From: Bacteroidota bacterium
Lineage (GTDB): Bacteria > Bacteroidota > Bacteroidia > Bacteroidales > GCA-2748055
DNA length: 19,717 nucleotides
Reading direction: 5' to 3'
Assembly: GCA_024244665.1 (NCBI GenBank)
Contig: JAAEOI010000087.1
Coordinates: 1-19,717, forward strand
Below, piece after piece: positions 7,832-14,592 of this stretch. The position numbers were made by a program, and so were the translations under genes. The notes under the pieces were generated by a model, which saw only the letters and a list, made by a program, of their open reading frames with translations, was not told where the DNA came from and did no database searches. Position 1 is the stretch's first letter. Each line of letters starts with the position of its first letter.

Positions 7832-8422
7832 TTATTTCTCTATACACTCCTGGTGACGGAAGCATGTGGTAAGGTGATCGTTGACCATTCCGGTGGCCTG
7901 TAGGTGGGCATAGATGATGGTGGATCCCAGGAATTTGAAGCCCCGTTTTTTCAGATCTTTGCTGATTGTATCCGACAGGGGAGTGGTGGCCTGGATTTCT
8001 GATAACTCAGCTGGGTAATTGACCACCTGTTTGCCATCCACAAAGCCCCAAAGGTAGTTGCAGAAGCTGCCGTACTCCTTTTGAATCTCCAGAAAGTGTT
8101 TTGCATTGCTAATGGATGATTCGATCTTCTTCCGGTTCCGGATGATGCCGGGATCCGCCAGCATCTCCAGGACTTTGTGTTCGTCGTAACGGGCCACCTT
8201 TTCTACATCAAATCCATCGTATAGCCTGTGATAGCCATCTCTTCGTTTCAGAATGGTGAGCCAGCTCAGTCCGGCCTGTGCCGATTCCAGCACCAGGAAT
8301 TCAAATTGCTTATGGTCATCATGTACGGGAAACCCCCATTCGGTATCGTGATATTCCACGTAAGCAGGGTCGGAAAGGCTCCAGGTACAAGTGTTTAATT
8401 CTATAGGTTCAGAGTGGCTCAA
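7832..8422 (-). CDS. tag: DNA-3-methyladenine glycosylase I
   Basis: 196 residues, close to the usual length of about 190. The enzyme removes 3-methyladenine from alkylated DNA in base-excision repair. Visible hallmarks are CTWSLSDPAYVEYHDTEWG and the catalytic-pocket stretch FEFLVLESAQAGLSWLTIL, with Glu46 and Trp54 aligning to the substrate-binding Glu38 and Trp46 of E. coli Tag. Also typical are the helix-hairpin-helix region RNRKKIESSISNA and GFKFLGSTIIYAHLQATGMV. The zinc ligands are all present: Cys12, His25, His183 and Cys187, spaced as in E. coli (Cys4, His17, His175, Cys179). The gene is transcribed alone, divergent from the hydrogenase operon. Confidence 0.95.
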   Translation of the reverse strand: MSHSEPIELNTCTWSLSDPAYVEYHDTEWGFPVHDDHKQFEFLVLESAQAGLSWLTILKRRDGYHRLYDGFDVEKVARYDEHKVLEMLADPGIIRNRKKIESSISNAKHFLEIQKEYGSFCNYLWGFVDGKQVVNYPAELSEIQATTPLSDTISKDLKKRGFKFLGSTIIYAHLQATGMVNDHLTTCFRHQECIEK

Positions 8423-8447
8423 TGGATTTTCTTTGTTTTATTTAGAT

Positions 8448-8455
8448 CAAATATA
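8448..8455 (-). promoter_or_regulatory. -7 element of the tag promoter
   Basis: Read on the minus strand, TATATTTG matches TAnnTTTG exactly and lies about 25 bases upstream of the tag start codon. No convincing -33 element was found at the usual spacing. Confidence 0.4.
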
Positions 8456-8463
8456 CATTAATG

Positions 8464-8483
8464 CTCCGACAAGCTTTCCGGAG
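8464..8483. promoter_or_regulatory. 20-bp near-palindrome upstream of the hydrogenase promoter
   Basis: CTCCG (8464-8468) and CGGAG (8479-8483) flank a central AAGCTT, all sharing one centre at 8473.5, with 16 of 20 positions symmetric. It ends 20 bases before the hydrogenase -7 element and occupies the place where a -33 element would lie. That position suits a class II activator or a repressor site. The cognate regulator is unknown. Confidence 0.4.
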
Positions 8484-8503
8484 GTGGTGAAAAAAGTTTG
8501 TTG

Positions 8504-8511
8504 TATCTTTG
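8504..8511 (+). promoter_or_regulatory. -7 element of the hydrogenase operon promoter
   Basis: TATCTTTG, inside TTGTATCTTTGCA, is a strong match to the Bacteroidota TAnnTTTG element. It gives a leader of about 60 bases before the first start codon at 8577. A good -33 TTTG is absent at the expected spacing; the near-palindrome at 8464-8483 sits there instead, which suggests regulated transcription. Confidence 0.6.
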
Positions 8512-8576
8512 CATCACAGAACACGTATTTTTTTTACTACCAACTGTGAAAGAAATAACAATAGATCGCAATAGAG

Positions 8577-8927
8577 ATGGGATTAGAGATTGGGAATATA
8601 GCAAAGATACTGGGAGCTAAGGTGTTAACCCCTGAGCTTGATATTAGCAGAGAGGTGGTGCATGCCTTTGCTTCCGATCTGATGAGCGATGTTCTTACCG
8701 GTGATTATCACAAAACAATGTTGCTTACCGGCCTCTCCAATCTGCAGTCGATCCGCACGGCTGAGATGTCAGATATTAAGGAGGTAATCATTGGCAGGAA
8801 TAAGGAGGTAAGCCAGGAGATGATCGACCTGGCCAGGGAGAACGATATTATCCTGATAAGGAGCAACTATTCACTCTACAGGATTTCAGGATTGCTGTTT
8901 GAGGCAGGAGTTAAACCAGTCTATTAA
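8577..8927 (+). CDS. DRTGG-domain protein, first of two in the hydrogenase operon
   Basis: 116 residues, essentially a single DRTGG-type domain. It begins IGNIAKILGAKVLTPELDIS, followed by VHAFASDLMSDVLTGDYHKT, a central LTGLSNLQSIRTAEMSDI and a C-terminal DIILIRSNYSLYRISGLLFE. DRTGG domains occur in phosphotransacetylase-like proteins and with CBS domains and are thought to bind a ligand or nucleotide; no catalytic residues are evident. An in-frame TAG at 8562 rules out a longer start without passing the ATG. It opens the operon and its stop overlaps the next start (TAATG). The second DRTGG protein, after the hydrogenase-like gene, is clearly related, suggesting a heteromeric pair. A role in sensing a small molecule in the hydrogenase signalling module is inferred. 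Confidence 0.82.
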   Translation: MGLEIGNIAKILGAKVLTPELDISREVVHAFASDLMSDVLTGDYHKTMLLTGLSNLQSIRTAEMSDIKEVIIGRNKEVSQEMIDLARENDIILIRSNYSLYRISGLLFEAGVKPVY

Positions 8928-9343
8928 TGGTGCTTCAGTATCATATTGAAGGTGGTGACTTCGTGAATGCCGGTAAGGCATCAAGCGCTGTGAAGGGTGT
9001 GCTGAAACAGCTGGATGTTTCTGCGAAGAGAATAAGAAGGGTGGTGATTGCGCTTTATGAGACAGAAGTAAACGTGGTAGCCCATGCCAACAGGGGAGAT
9101 ATTGAAGCGGTTATTGATTCTGACACCATAGAGGTAACCGTGAAAGACAGTGGACCGGGTATCCCGGATATTGAGCAGGCCATGAAGGAGGGTTTCAGTA
9201 CTGCATCAAAGGTGGTAAGGGAGATGGGTTTCGGAGCCGGAATGGGTCTGCCCAACATAAAGAGAAACAGTGACCTTTTTCATATTGAGAGTGTTCCCGG
9301 GAAAGGGACCACTGTGAAGTTTGTTAATGAACTTAAGGATTGA
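8927..9343 (+). CDS. Small GHKL ATPase, RsbW/anti-sigma-like
   Basis: 138 residues comprising a single HATPase_c (GHKL) domain. The N-box is YETEVNVVAHA (44-54, Glu45 and Asn49), the G1 box KDSGPGIPD (73-81) and the G2 box GFGAGMGLPNIK (101-112). The domain closes with SVPGKGTTVKF. Such stand-alone domains are Ser/Thr protein kinases of the RsbW/SpoIIAB type or anti-sigma factors. No STAS-domain partner or phosphatase lies in the window, so its substrate could be one of the neighbouring operon proteins. Its start overlaps the stop of the DRTGG gene and its stop overlaps the TTG start of the hydrogenase-like gene, so the three are tightly coupled. Confidence 0.85.
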   Translation: MVLQYHIEGGDFVNAGKASSAVKGVLKQLDVSAKRIRRVVIALYETEVNVVAHANRGDIEAVIDSDTIEVTVKDSGPGIPDIEQAMKEGFSTASKVVREMGFGAGMGLPNIKRNSDLFHIESVPGKGTTVKFVNELKD

Positions 9344-10692
9344 GTATAAGTACCGTACATATAGGATTTCATCATGCACTGAAGGTGGTGGATGAGCTTT
9401 GCATCGGATGCACGCACTGCATGAACGCATGCCCCACCCAGGCCATCAGGGTCAGGGATGGTAAGGCGGTGATCATTGGGGAGCGTTGCGTCGATTGCGG
9501 AAACTGCTGCAAGGCGTGCCCTGTATCGGCCATCCTGATTGAACAGGACGATTTCGAGGAGATTTTCAACTATGAAGTCCGTATCGCACTGCTTCCCACG
9601 GTCTTTATTGGTCAGTTTCCATCAATTATTAAAGCGGGAGAGGTTTTCGGCGGACTGAAAAGTCTGGGGTTTACTCATATTGTGGAGATAGACAGTGTGG
9701 TGGACCTGGTGCAGGAGGGGTATGATTCATTCATGGATAACTATTCAGGAGATAAACCAGCCATTTCCACATTTTGTCCCGCCATTGTCCGCCTGATACA
9801 AGTCAGGTTTCCATCCCTGGTGGATCATCTGGTCAGGGTGAAGCCACCCTCCGATGTTGCGGCCATTCACTACCGGAGCCAGATGGAGCAGAAGGGAATT
9901 GATCCGGAGCAGATCGGGATCTTTTACGTAACCCCCTGCGCAGCGAAAATTGCTTCAATAAAGAGCCCGGTGGGGGAAAAGGCTTCTCCCGTCAATGGGA
10001 TAATCAATATGGAGTACCTCTATAATAAGCTACTTCACCTGATCATGAATCATGAGGTAAAGGAGATGGGTGAACCCGATACCGGGGGACTTACTTCAAA
10101 GGGGATTCTCTGGAGCCTGACAAGAGGTGAGTCGGAACACCAGAAGGGGCGTTGTCTGGCAATCGACGGAATAAGGAATGTTACGGAATTTCTTGAGCGA
10201 CTGGAGGAATCCGAAAAGAGTAACATCGATTTTTTGGAGTTGAGAGCTTGCGATGAATCCTGTGCGGGCGGTGTCCTGATCAGCGGGAACAGGTTCCTGA
10301 CTGTGGAGCGCCTGAACAGCCGGGCAGGGAACTCAACTGAGAAGAGCGGCGGTTTGAAAGGTGGATCATTTGATGAAAAGCTCTATGCCCTGGAAAAGAT
10401 CCAGGCGCGTTCCATGCTTGTCCTGGATCCCGACAGGAAGGTGGCCATTGAGAAGATCAATAAGCTTGAGGAGCTGCTGAAGGTATTGCCAGGTATCGAT
10501 TGTGCCGCATGCGGATCCCCCACTTGCAGGGCATTGGCAGAGGATATTGTACAGGAACGGGCCGAGCTCTCATGGTGTATTTTCCTCCAGGAAATCTATA
10601 TCAGGGACAGTAGGCTCAGCCTGGAAGAGGCCGATAAGATCAACGGAAATATCTGGGGAAAAAATAGAAATTACAGAAGCCAAAGTAAATAA
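9340..10692 (+). CDS. Putatively sensory [FeFe]-hydrogenase-like iron-sulfur protein
   Basis: 450 residues. Two [4Fe-4S] motifs come first (CIGCTHCMNACP, CVDCGNCCKACP). Next is an [FeFe]-hydrogenase large-subunit-like domain with altered signatures: FCPA (Cys146) for TSCCPGW, TPCAAK (Cys200) for MPCxxK, and ACDESCAGG (Cys304, Cys308) for ACPGGCxGGG. The four positions that bind the H-cluster are thus still Cys, but the proton-relay Cys is Phe145. The C-terminus adds a further cluster motif, CAACGSPTC...C (388-413). Hydrogenases lacking the relay Cys are known as putatively sensory types (HydS, groups C/D). I infer an H2 or redox sensor rather than a turnover enzyme. The start is TTG, overlapping the previous stop (TTGA); the first in-frame ATG would delete part of the first cluster motif. 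Confidence 0.85.
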   Translation: MSISTVHIGFHHALKVVDELCIGCTHCMNACPTQAIRVRDGKAVIIGERCVDCGNCCKACPVSAILIEQDDFEEIFNYEVRIALLPTVFIGQFPSIIKAGEVFGGLKSLGFTHIVEIDSVVDLVQEGYDSFMDNYSGDKPAISTFCPAIVRLIQVRFPSLVDHLVRVKPPSDVAAIHYRSQMEQKGIDPEQIGIFYVTPCAAKIASIKSPVGEKASPVNGIINMEYLYNKLLHLIMNHEVKEMGEPDTGGLTSKGILWSLTRGESEHQKGRCLAIDGIRNVTEFLERLEESEKSNIDFLELRACDESCAGGVLISGNRFLTVERLNSRAGNSTEKSGGLKGGSFDEKLYALEKIQARSMLVLDPDRKVAIEKINKLEELLKVLPGIDCAACGSPTCRALAEDIVQERAELSWCIFLQEIYIRDSRLSLEEADKINGNIWGKNRNYRSQSK

Positions 10693-10696
10693 AGAG

Positions 10697-11029
10697 ATGA
10701 CATTACAACAGATTGCAGATGCATTGGACCTCATGGTATTCACCGAAGGGATAGGACTGAAGAGTGAGTTTGAGGGAGGGTATGTTTCGGACCTCTTAAG
10801 TGATGTGATGGGGCATGCCCGGGAAGGGGAGGTTTGGATCACACTGCAGGCGCATGCAAATGTGGTGGCCATTGCATCCCTGAAGGAGCTCCCAGCCGTT
10901 ATCCTGGTCAATGGGATCGAGCCTGATGTGGCTGTGATTGAGAAAGCTGCCGAAGAGGGGATTGTATTGTTGGGGACCTCGGAAGGGACATTTGACACAG
11001 CCGGGAAGTTGTTTCAATATCTGAACTGA
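10697..11029 (+). CDS. DRTGG-domain protein, second in the hydrogenase operon
   Basis: 110 residues from the ATG at 10697. It runs MTLQQIADALDLMVFTEGIG, then GGYVSDLLSDVMGHAREGEV, AHANVVAIASLKELPAVILV and a final LLGTSEGTFDTAGKLFQYL. It resembles the first DRTGG protein (YVSDLLSDVM here, FASDLMSDVL there). The frame is open upstream to 10502, but that part overlaps the hydrogenase-like gene and is not protein-like, so the later ATG, 4 bases after the preceding stop, is used. The domain probably binds a ligand; no catalytic motif is seen. The PHP gene follows after 2 bases. Confidence 0.82.
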   Translation: MTLQQIADALDLMVFTEGIGLKSEFEGGYVSDLLSDVMGHAREGEVWITLQAHANVVAIASLKELPAVILVNGIEPDVAVIEKAAEEGIVLLGTSEGTFDTAGKLFQYLN

Positions 11030-11031
11030 AT

Positions 11032-11766
11032 ATGAACACCTATCGTGCCGACTTGCATATCCACTCGGTCCTTTCATCCTGTGGGGACCTAGAAATGAGC
11101 CCGGGGAATATCGTAGCTGAGGCGGCACGGAAGGGAATTGATATAATCGCGGTAACAGACCACAACCATACGGGTCATTCCAGGCTTACAAGGGAACTGG
11201 GAGCCAGGAAGGGGATCTGGGTTGTGTACGGAGCCGAGCTTACCACGCAGGAGGAGGTACATTGCCTGACGTTCTTTGATACCGACGAGCAACTGGATGC
11301 ATTCCAGACGACACTTGATGAGAATATGCCGCTTATCCCGAGCGATCCGGCACTGTTCGGATACCAGATGATCGTGGATGAGAAGGAGCAGATCCTGGAG
11401 GAGGTCAAACACTCGCTCTACCCCGGGGTGGAGTGGGGGATCGGGGAAGCCGCCGGGATCGTGCATGAGCTTGGAGGACTCTTCATACCTGCACATGTGG
11501 ACAGGACTATGAACGGTTTGTATGCCCAGCTGGGTGTCTGGCCTGGCCAACTGGAGGTTGATGGGATTGAGATTTCCCGTCATACCACCAGGGAGAAAGC
11601 CATTCAGGATCATCCCGAGCTGGCACAGTCATGTCTGATCAGCAATTCCGATGCCCATTACCTGGATGATATTGGTGGCATTTACAACAGCTTTGTGATG
11701 AAGCACAGAGATTTTAATGAACTCCGTTTAGCACTGAGGGGTGAAAAGGGCAGGGGGGTGAAATGA
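11032..11766 (+). CDS. PHP-domain metal-dependent phosphoesterase
   Basis: 244 residues, the size of stand-alone PHP proteins. The metal-binding motifs are in order: DLHIH (Asp7, His9, His11), VTDHNHTGH (Asp43, His44), the Glu of YGAELTT, the His of EEVHCLTFF, PAHVDR, and the closing SDAH with following DDIGG. The fold is a TIM-like barrel with up to three metal ions. Family members hydrolyse phosphoesters, including nucleotides such as pAp and histidinol phosphate; which substrate applies here cannot be told. In the operon it could remove a phosphoryl group placed by one of the GHKL ATPases or turn over a signalling nucleotide, but this is speculation. It overlaps the next gene by 4 bases (ATGA). 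Confidence 0.85.
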   Translation: MNTYRADLHIHSVLSSCGDLEMSPGNIVAEAARKGIDIIAVTDHNHTGHSRLTRELGARKGIWVVYGAELTTQEEVHCLTFFDTDEQLDAFQTTLDENMPLIPSDPALFGYQMIVDEKEQILEEVKHSLYPGVEWGIGEAAGIVHELGGLFIPAHVDRTMNGLYAQLGVWPGQLEVDGIEISRHTTREKAIQDHPELAQSCLISNSDAHYLDDIGGIYNSFVMKHRDFNELRLALRGEKGRGVK

Positions 11767-12308
11767 AAGAAATCGCACTGCATGTCATGGATATTGCGGA
11801 AAACGGGATTGCAGCCGGAGCCGGAGCCATAAGCATCACCATAAATGAGGAGGGAATCCCGGCTTTTCTGACAATCCGGATTGGAGATGACGGAAAGGGA
11901 ATGGATGAGGAGGATCTGAAACGGGTAGCTGATCCTTTTTACACATCCAGAACCACCCGCAGGGTGGGTATGGGAGTTCCCTTGTTGATGCAGCATGCTG
12001 AGATGGCAGGCGGAAGGGTAGAGATCCGGTCAGAGCCTGGATTGGGAACCGAAGTGGAAGCCACTTTCATGAAAGGCCATCCCGACAGGCAGCCCCTGGG
12101 TGATGTGGAGGGGTGCTGGATGCTGCTGGCCTCTGCAAATCCAGGAATAGAGTGGTCGCTGAGAATGGAGAGTTCTGCCGGTCATTTTGAGATCAGCACC
12201 TCCGAAATAAGGGCGGCCATGGAGATCGAGGTGATTTCCGGTACCGAGCTGGTGACCCAGTTAAAAAGAATGATTAGAAATAACATCGATGAGCTCGAAT
12301 TGACATGA
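11763..12308 (+). CDS. GHKL ATPase, second in the hydrogenase operon
   Basis: 181 residues. The HATPase_c domain occupies about 1-105: an N-box-like HVMDIAENGIAAGAG, the G1 box GDDGKGMDEED, an F-box-like DPFYTSRTTRRVGMGVPLL and a final GLGTEVEATF. The ATP-binding parts resemble histidine kinases more than the first small ATPase does, but there is no phospho-accepting His domain. The last 75 residues (from GHPDRQPLGD) are not recognised. Whether it phosphorylates a partner or acts as a nucleotide sensor is unknown. It closes the putative signalling half of the operon; a 63-base AT-rich gap follows, the largest between genes of this operon. Confidence 0.82.
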   Translation: MKEIALHVMDIAENGIAAGAGAISITINEEGIPAFLTIRIGDDGKGMDEEDLKRVADPFYTSRTTRRVGMGVPLLMQHAEMAGGRVEIRSEPGLGTEVEATFMKGHPDRQPLGDVEGCWMLLASANPGIEWSLRMESSAGHFEISTSEIRAAMEIEVISGTELVTQLKRMIRNNIDELELT

Positions 12309-12315
12309 GTATAAA

Positions 12316-12345
12316 TTGATGAATACAAGCATTTATATAAATTTA
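12316..12345 (+). promoter_or_regulatory. Possible internal promoter before the hydrogenase structural genes
   Basis: Within the 63-base AT-rich gap, TTG (12316-12318) and TAAATTTA (12338-12345) are separated by 19 bases. This is one mismatch from the Bacteroidota -33/-7 pattern at each element. The match lies about 27 bases upstream of the next start codon. AT-rich DNA gives such matches by chance, so confidence is low. Confidence 0.3.
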
Positions 12346-12371
12346 TAGAAATACGAGAATCAATTTTGGAA

Positions 12372-12767
12372 ATGATGAACAAGATTAAATCACTTGCAGA
12401 TCTGAAGAAGATCCGCGACGAAAAGGGCTCAGGCCTGCAGATTCGGGAAAAAGGTGAAGATGCAGAGAACCTGGTTCAGGTAAAGGTGGCCATGGCCACG
12501 TGCGGCATTGCTTCGGGCGCAAAGGAGACCATGGAGTTCATGGCCGATGCGCTTGAGAAGCGCGGTGTGGAAGCCATTGTAACCCAGGTAGGGTGCATGG
12601 GTTATTGCTATGCTGAACCCACCATTGAGGTAACAATTCCGGGCAGTGAACCGGTGGTATTTGGCGGTGTGAACTGGGAGAAGGCCGATGAGATTATTGA
12701 GAAGTATATTAAAAGTGGTGAACTGGTGGATGGAATCATCCCTGTGAATTACGAAACCATTGACTAA
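12372..12767 (+). CDS. [2Fe-2S] thioredoxin-fold protein of the NuoE/ferredoxin family
   Basis: 131 residues from the ATG at 12372 (12375 is also possible; a TTG at 12366 would add two residues). After a 35-residue helical lead (NKIKSLADLKKIRDEKG) comes a thioredoxin-like ferredoxin fold with VKVAMATCGIASGAKE (Cys44) and VTQVGCMGYC (Cys75, Cys79). Four-Cys members of the fold use CxxxxC plus CxxxC; here the second Cys of the first pair is Gly49, so only three ligands are visible. From memory, CGIAxGA is common in the small proteins of bifurcating hydrogenase operons. It probably passes electrons to or from HydB, which has a related domain at its N-terminus. Twenty bases separate it from hydB. 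Confidence 0.83.
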   Translation: MMNKIKSLADLKKIRDEKGSGLQIREKGEDAENLVQVKVAMATCGIASGAKETMEFMADALEKRGVEAIVTQVGCMGYCYAEPTIEVTIPGSEPVVFGGVNWEKADEIIEKYIKSGELVDGIIPVNYETID

Positions 12768-12774
12768 GGAAAAA

Positions 12775-12780
12775 AGGAGG
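12775..12780 (+). promoter_or_regulatory. Strong Shine-Dalgarno sequence before hydB
   Basis: AGGAGG lies 7 bases before the hydB ATG. Most genes in this window lack a recognisable Shine-Dalgarno sequence, as is usual in Bacteroidota, so this one stands out and fixes the start. Confidence 0.7.
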
Positions 12781-12787
12781 AACTGAA

Positions 12788-14581
12788 ATGTCAAAATACA
12801 GCATGCATTTGCTTGTTTGCGGTGGGACCGGGTGTAAGTCGCAGGAGAGCGATTTCATCGCCGAGAAGCTGAAGAAAGAGCTCTCCAAGCAAGGCCTCGA
12901 GGAGACAGTACAGGTTATTATGACCGGTTGTTTCGGGTTTTGCGAAAAGGGCCCCATTGTGAAGGTGATGCCCGACAATACTTTTTACACCCAGGTAAAG
13001 CCTGAGGATGCAGAAGAGATTGTAGAGGAGCACGTAGTCAAGGGGAGAAGGGTTGAGCGCCTGCTCTATACCGACCCTGAAACCGAGGCTCATGTGGAAG
13101 ACTCCAGGCATATGGGTTTCTACAAGAAACAATTGAGGATTGCCCTTCGAAACTGCGGGATGATTGACCCGGAGATTATCGATGAATATATCGCAAGGGA
13201 TGGTTACCAGGCCCTGGGAGAGGTTCTGACCAATCAAAGCCCTGAGGAGACCATTGAGTTGATGAAGGCTTCCGGGTTGAGGGGGCGTGGTGGTGCCGGT
13301 TTCCCGGCCGGACTGAAGTGGGATTTTGCCAGGAAGAATGAGTCCGATCAGAAATATGTGGTCTGTAATGCAGATGAGGGTGATCCGGGTGCGTTCATGG
13401 ATCGCTCTATCCTGGAGGGTGATCCCCATTCAGTTCTTGAAGCCATGGCCATTGTGGGTCGTTGCATTGGGTCCGATATGGGTTATATCTATATTCGTGC
13501 TGAGTATCCGCTGGCCATTGAAAGGTTGAAGATTGCCATCGGACAGGCCAGGGAATACGGACTGCTGGGAAAAGATATTATGGGTACCGGTTTCAACTTC
13601 GATATCGATCTGAAGTATGGTGCCGGAGCATTTGTGTGTGGTGAGGAGACTGCCCTGATTCACTCCATGGAGGGTGAGAGGGGCGAGCCAACGCTGAAAC
13701 CGCCCTTCCCTGCCGAAAGTGGGTATATGGGGAAACCGACCAATGTAAACAATGTAGAGACCCTGGCCAATGTGCCGGTGATTATCCTCAAGGGAGCCGA
13801 CTGGTTCAACAGAATCGGAACCGGGAAATCCAAAGGAACCAAGGTTTTTGCCCTTGCAGGAAAGATCAACAACGTGGGGCTTATCGAAGTGCCCATGGGG
13901 ACCACCCTCCGGGAGGTGATCTTCGAGATTGGTGGCGGAATCAAGGACGGCAAGAATTTTAAGGCAGTGCAGACCGGCGGACCGTCAGGTGGCTGCCTGA
14001 CTGAAAAGCACCTTGATATTCCCATTGACTATGAAAACCTGGTTGCCAACGGCTCCATGATGGGATCGGGGGGGATGATTGTGATGGACGAGGACGATTG
14101 CATGGTCTCCATTGCAAAGTACTACCTTGAGTTTACTGTGGAAGAATCCTGCGGAAAATGCGCTCCATGCCGGATTGGGAACAAGAGGCTCCACGAGTTG
14201 CTGGGAAGGGTATGTGAAGGTAAAGGGGAAGAGGCCGACCTGGTCAGGCTCCGGAACCTGGGCGAGGTGATCAAGGATACCTCCCTTTGCGGACTGGGAC
14301 AGAGTTCACCTAATCCGATACTCTCAACCATGGATAATTTTAACAATGAGTACATTTCTCACGTGGTGGATAAGAAGTGCCCCTCGGGAGTATGTACCGA
14401 TCTGCTGGAGTATTTTATCGTAGAGGAGAACTGCATTGGCTGTACAGCCTGTGCAAGGGCCTGCCCGGTAGGATGTATATCAGGAGAACGAAAAGAACCG
14501 CACCTGATCAATCCGGATACATGCATCAAGTGTGGAGCGTGTATGGAGAAATGTAAATTCGATGCAGTGATCTTAAAATAA
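12788..14581 (+). CDS. hydB: HydB, NuoF-like flavin/NADH subunit of trimeric [FeFe]-hydrogenase
   Basis: 597 residues. The N-terminal thioredoxin-like [2Fe-2S] domain has Cys11, Cys16, Cys48 and Cys52. The NuoF core follows: GLRGRGGAGFPAGLKW for NADH/FMN binding (from 163), then VVCNADEGDPGAFMDRSIL, FVCGEETALIHSMEGERGEP and KPTNVNNVETLANV. A [4Fe-4S] site has Cys455, Cys458, Cys461 and Cys501. Two C-terminal ferredoxin [4Fe-4S] motifs follow (549-559 and 579-589). This is the full domain set of HydB in electron-bifurcating HydABC, where the single FMN couples NAD(H), ferredoxin and HydA. The complex makes H2 from NADH plus reduced ferredoxin, or runs the reverse. A strong Shine-Dalgarno sequence precedes it and hydA follows after 11 bases. 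Confidence 0.95.
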   Translation: MSKYSMHLLVCGGTGCKSQESDFIAEKLKKELSKQGLEETVQVIMTGCFGFCEKGPIVKVMPDNTFYTQVKPEDAEEIVEEHVVKGRRVERLLYTDPETEAHVEDSRHMGFYKKQLRIALRNCGMIDPEIIDEYIARDGYQALGEVLTNQSPEETIELMKASGLRGRGGAGFPAGLKWDFARKNESDQKYVVCNADEGDPGAFMDRSILEGDPHSVLEAMAIVGRCIGSDMGYIYIRAEYPLAIERLKIAIGQAREYGLLGKDIMGTGFNFDIDLKYGAGAFVCGEETALIHSMEGERGEPTLKPPFPAESGYMGKPTNVNNVETLANVPVIILKGADWFNRIGTGKSKGTKVFALAGKINNVGLIEVPMGTTLREVIFEIGGGIKDGKNFKAVQTGGPSGGCLTEKHLDIPIDYENLVANGSMMGSGGMIVMDEDDCMVSIAKYYLEFTVEESCGKCAPCRIGNKRLHELLGRVCEGKGEEADLVRLRNLGEVIKDTSLCGLGQSSPNPILSTMDNFNNEYISHVVDKKCPSGVCTDLLEYFIVEENCIGCTACARACPVGCISGERKEPHLINPDTCIKCGACMEKCKFDAVILK

Positions 14582-14592
14582 CGTTAATAGAG

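Noticed and set aside
10502..10696. Longer N-terminus for the second DRTGG protein
   Set aside because: This part is out of frame with the real hydrogenase-like gene that covers it and reads as low-quality protein; the ATG at 10697 gives a complete domain.
12299..12333. Sigma70-like TTGACA near the end of the second GHKL gene
   Set aside because: TTGACA lies across the last codons and stop of the gene, and Bacteroidota primary promoters use TTTG/TAnnTTTG; a chance match is more likely.
12791..13429. 212-codon frame antisense to hydB
   Set aside because: hydB is certain from its cofactor motifs; the antisense translation shows no known motif.
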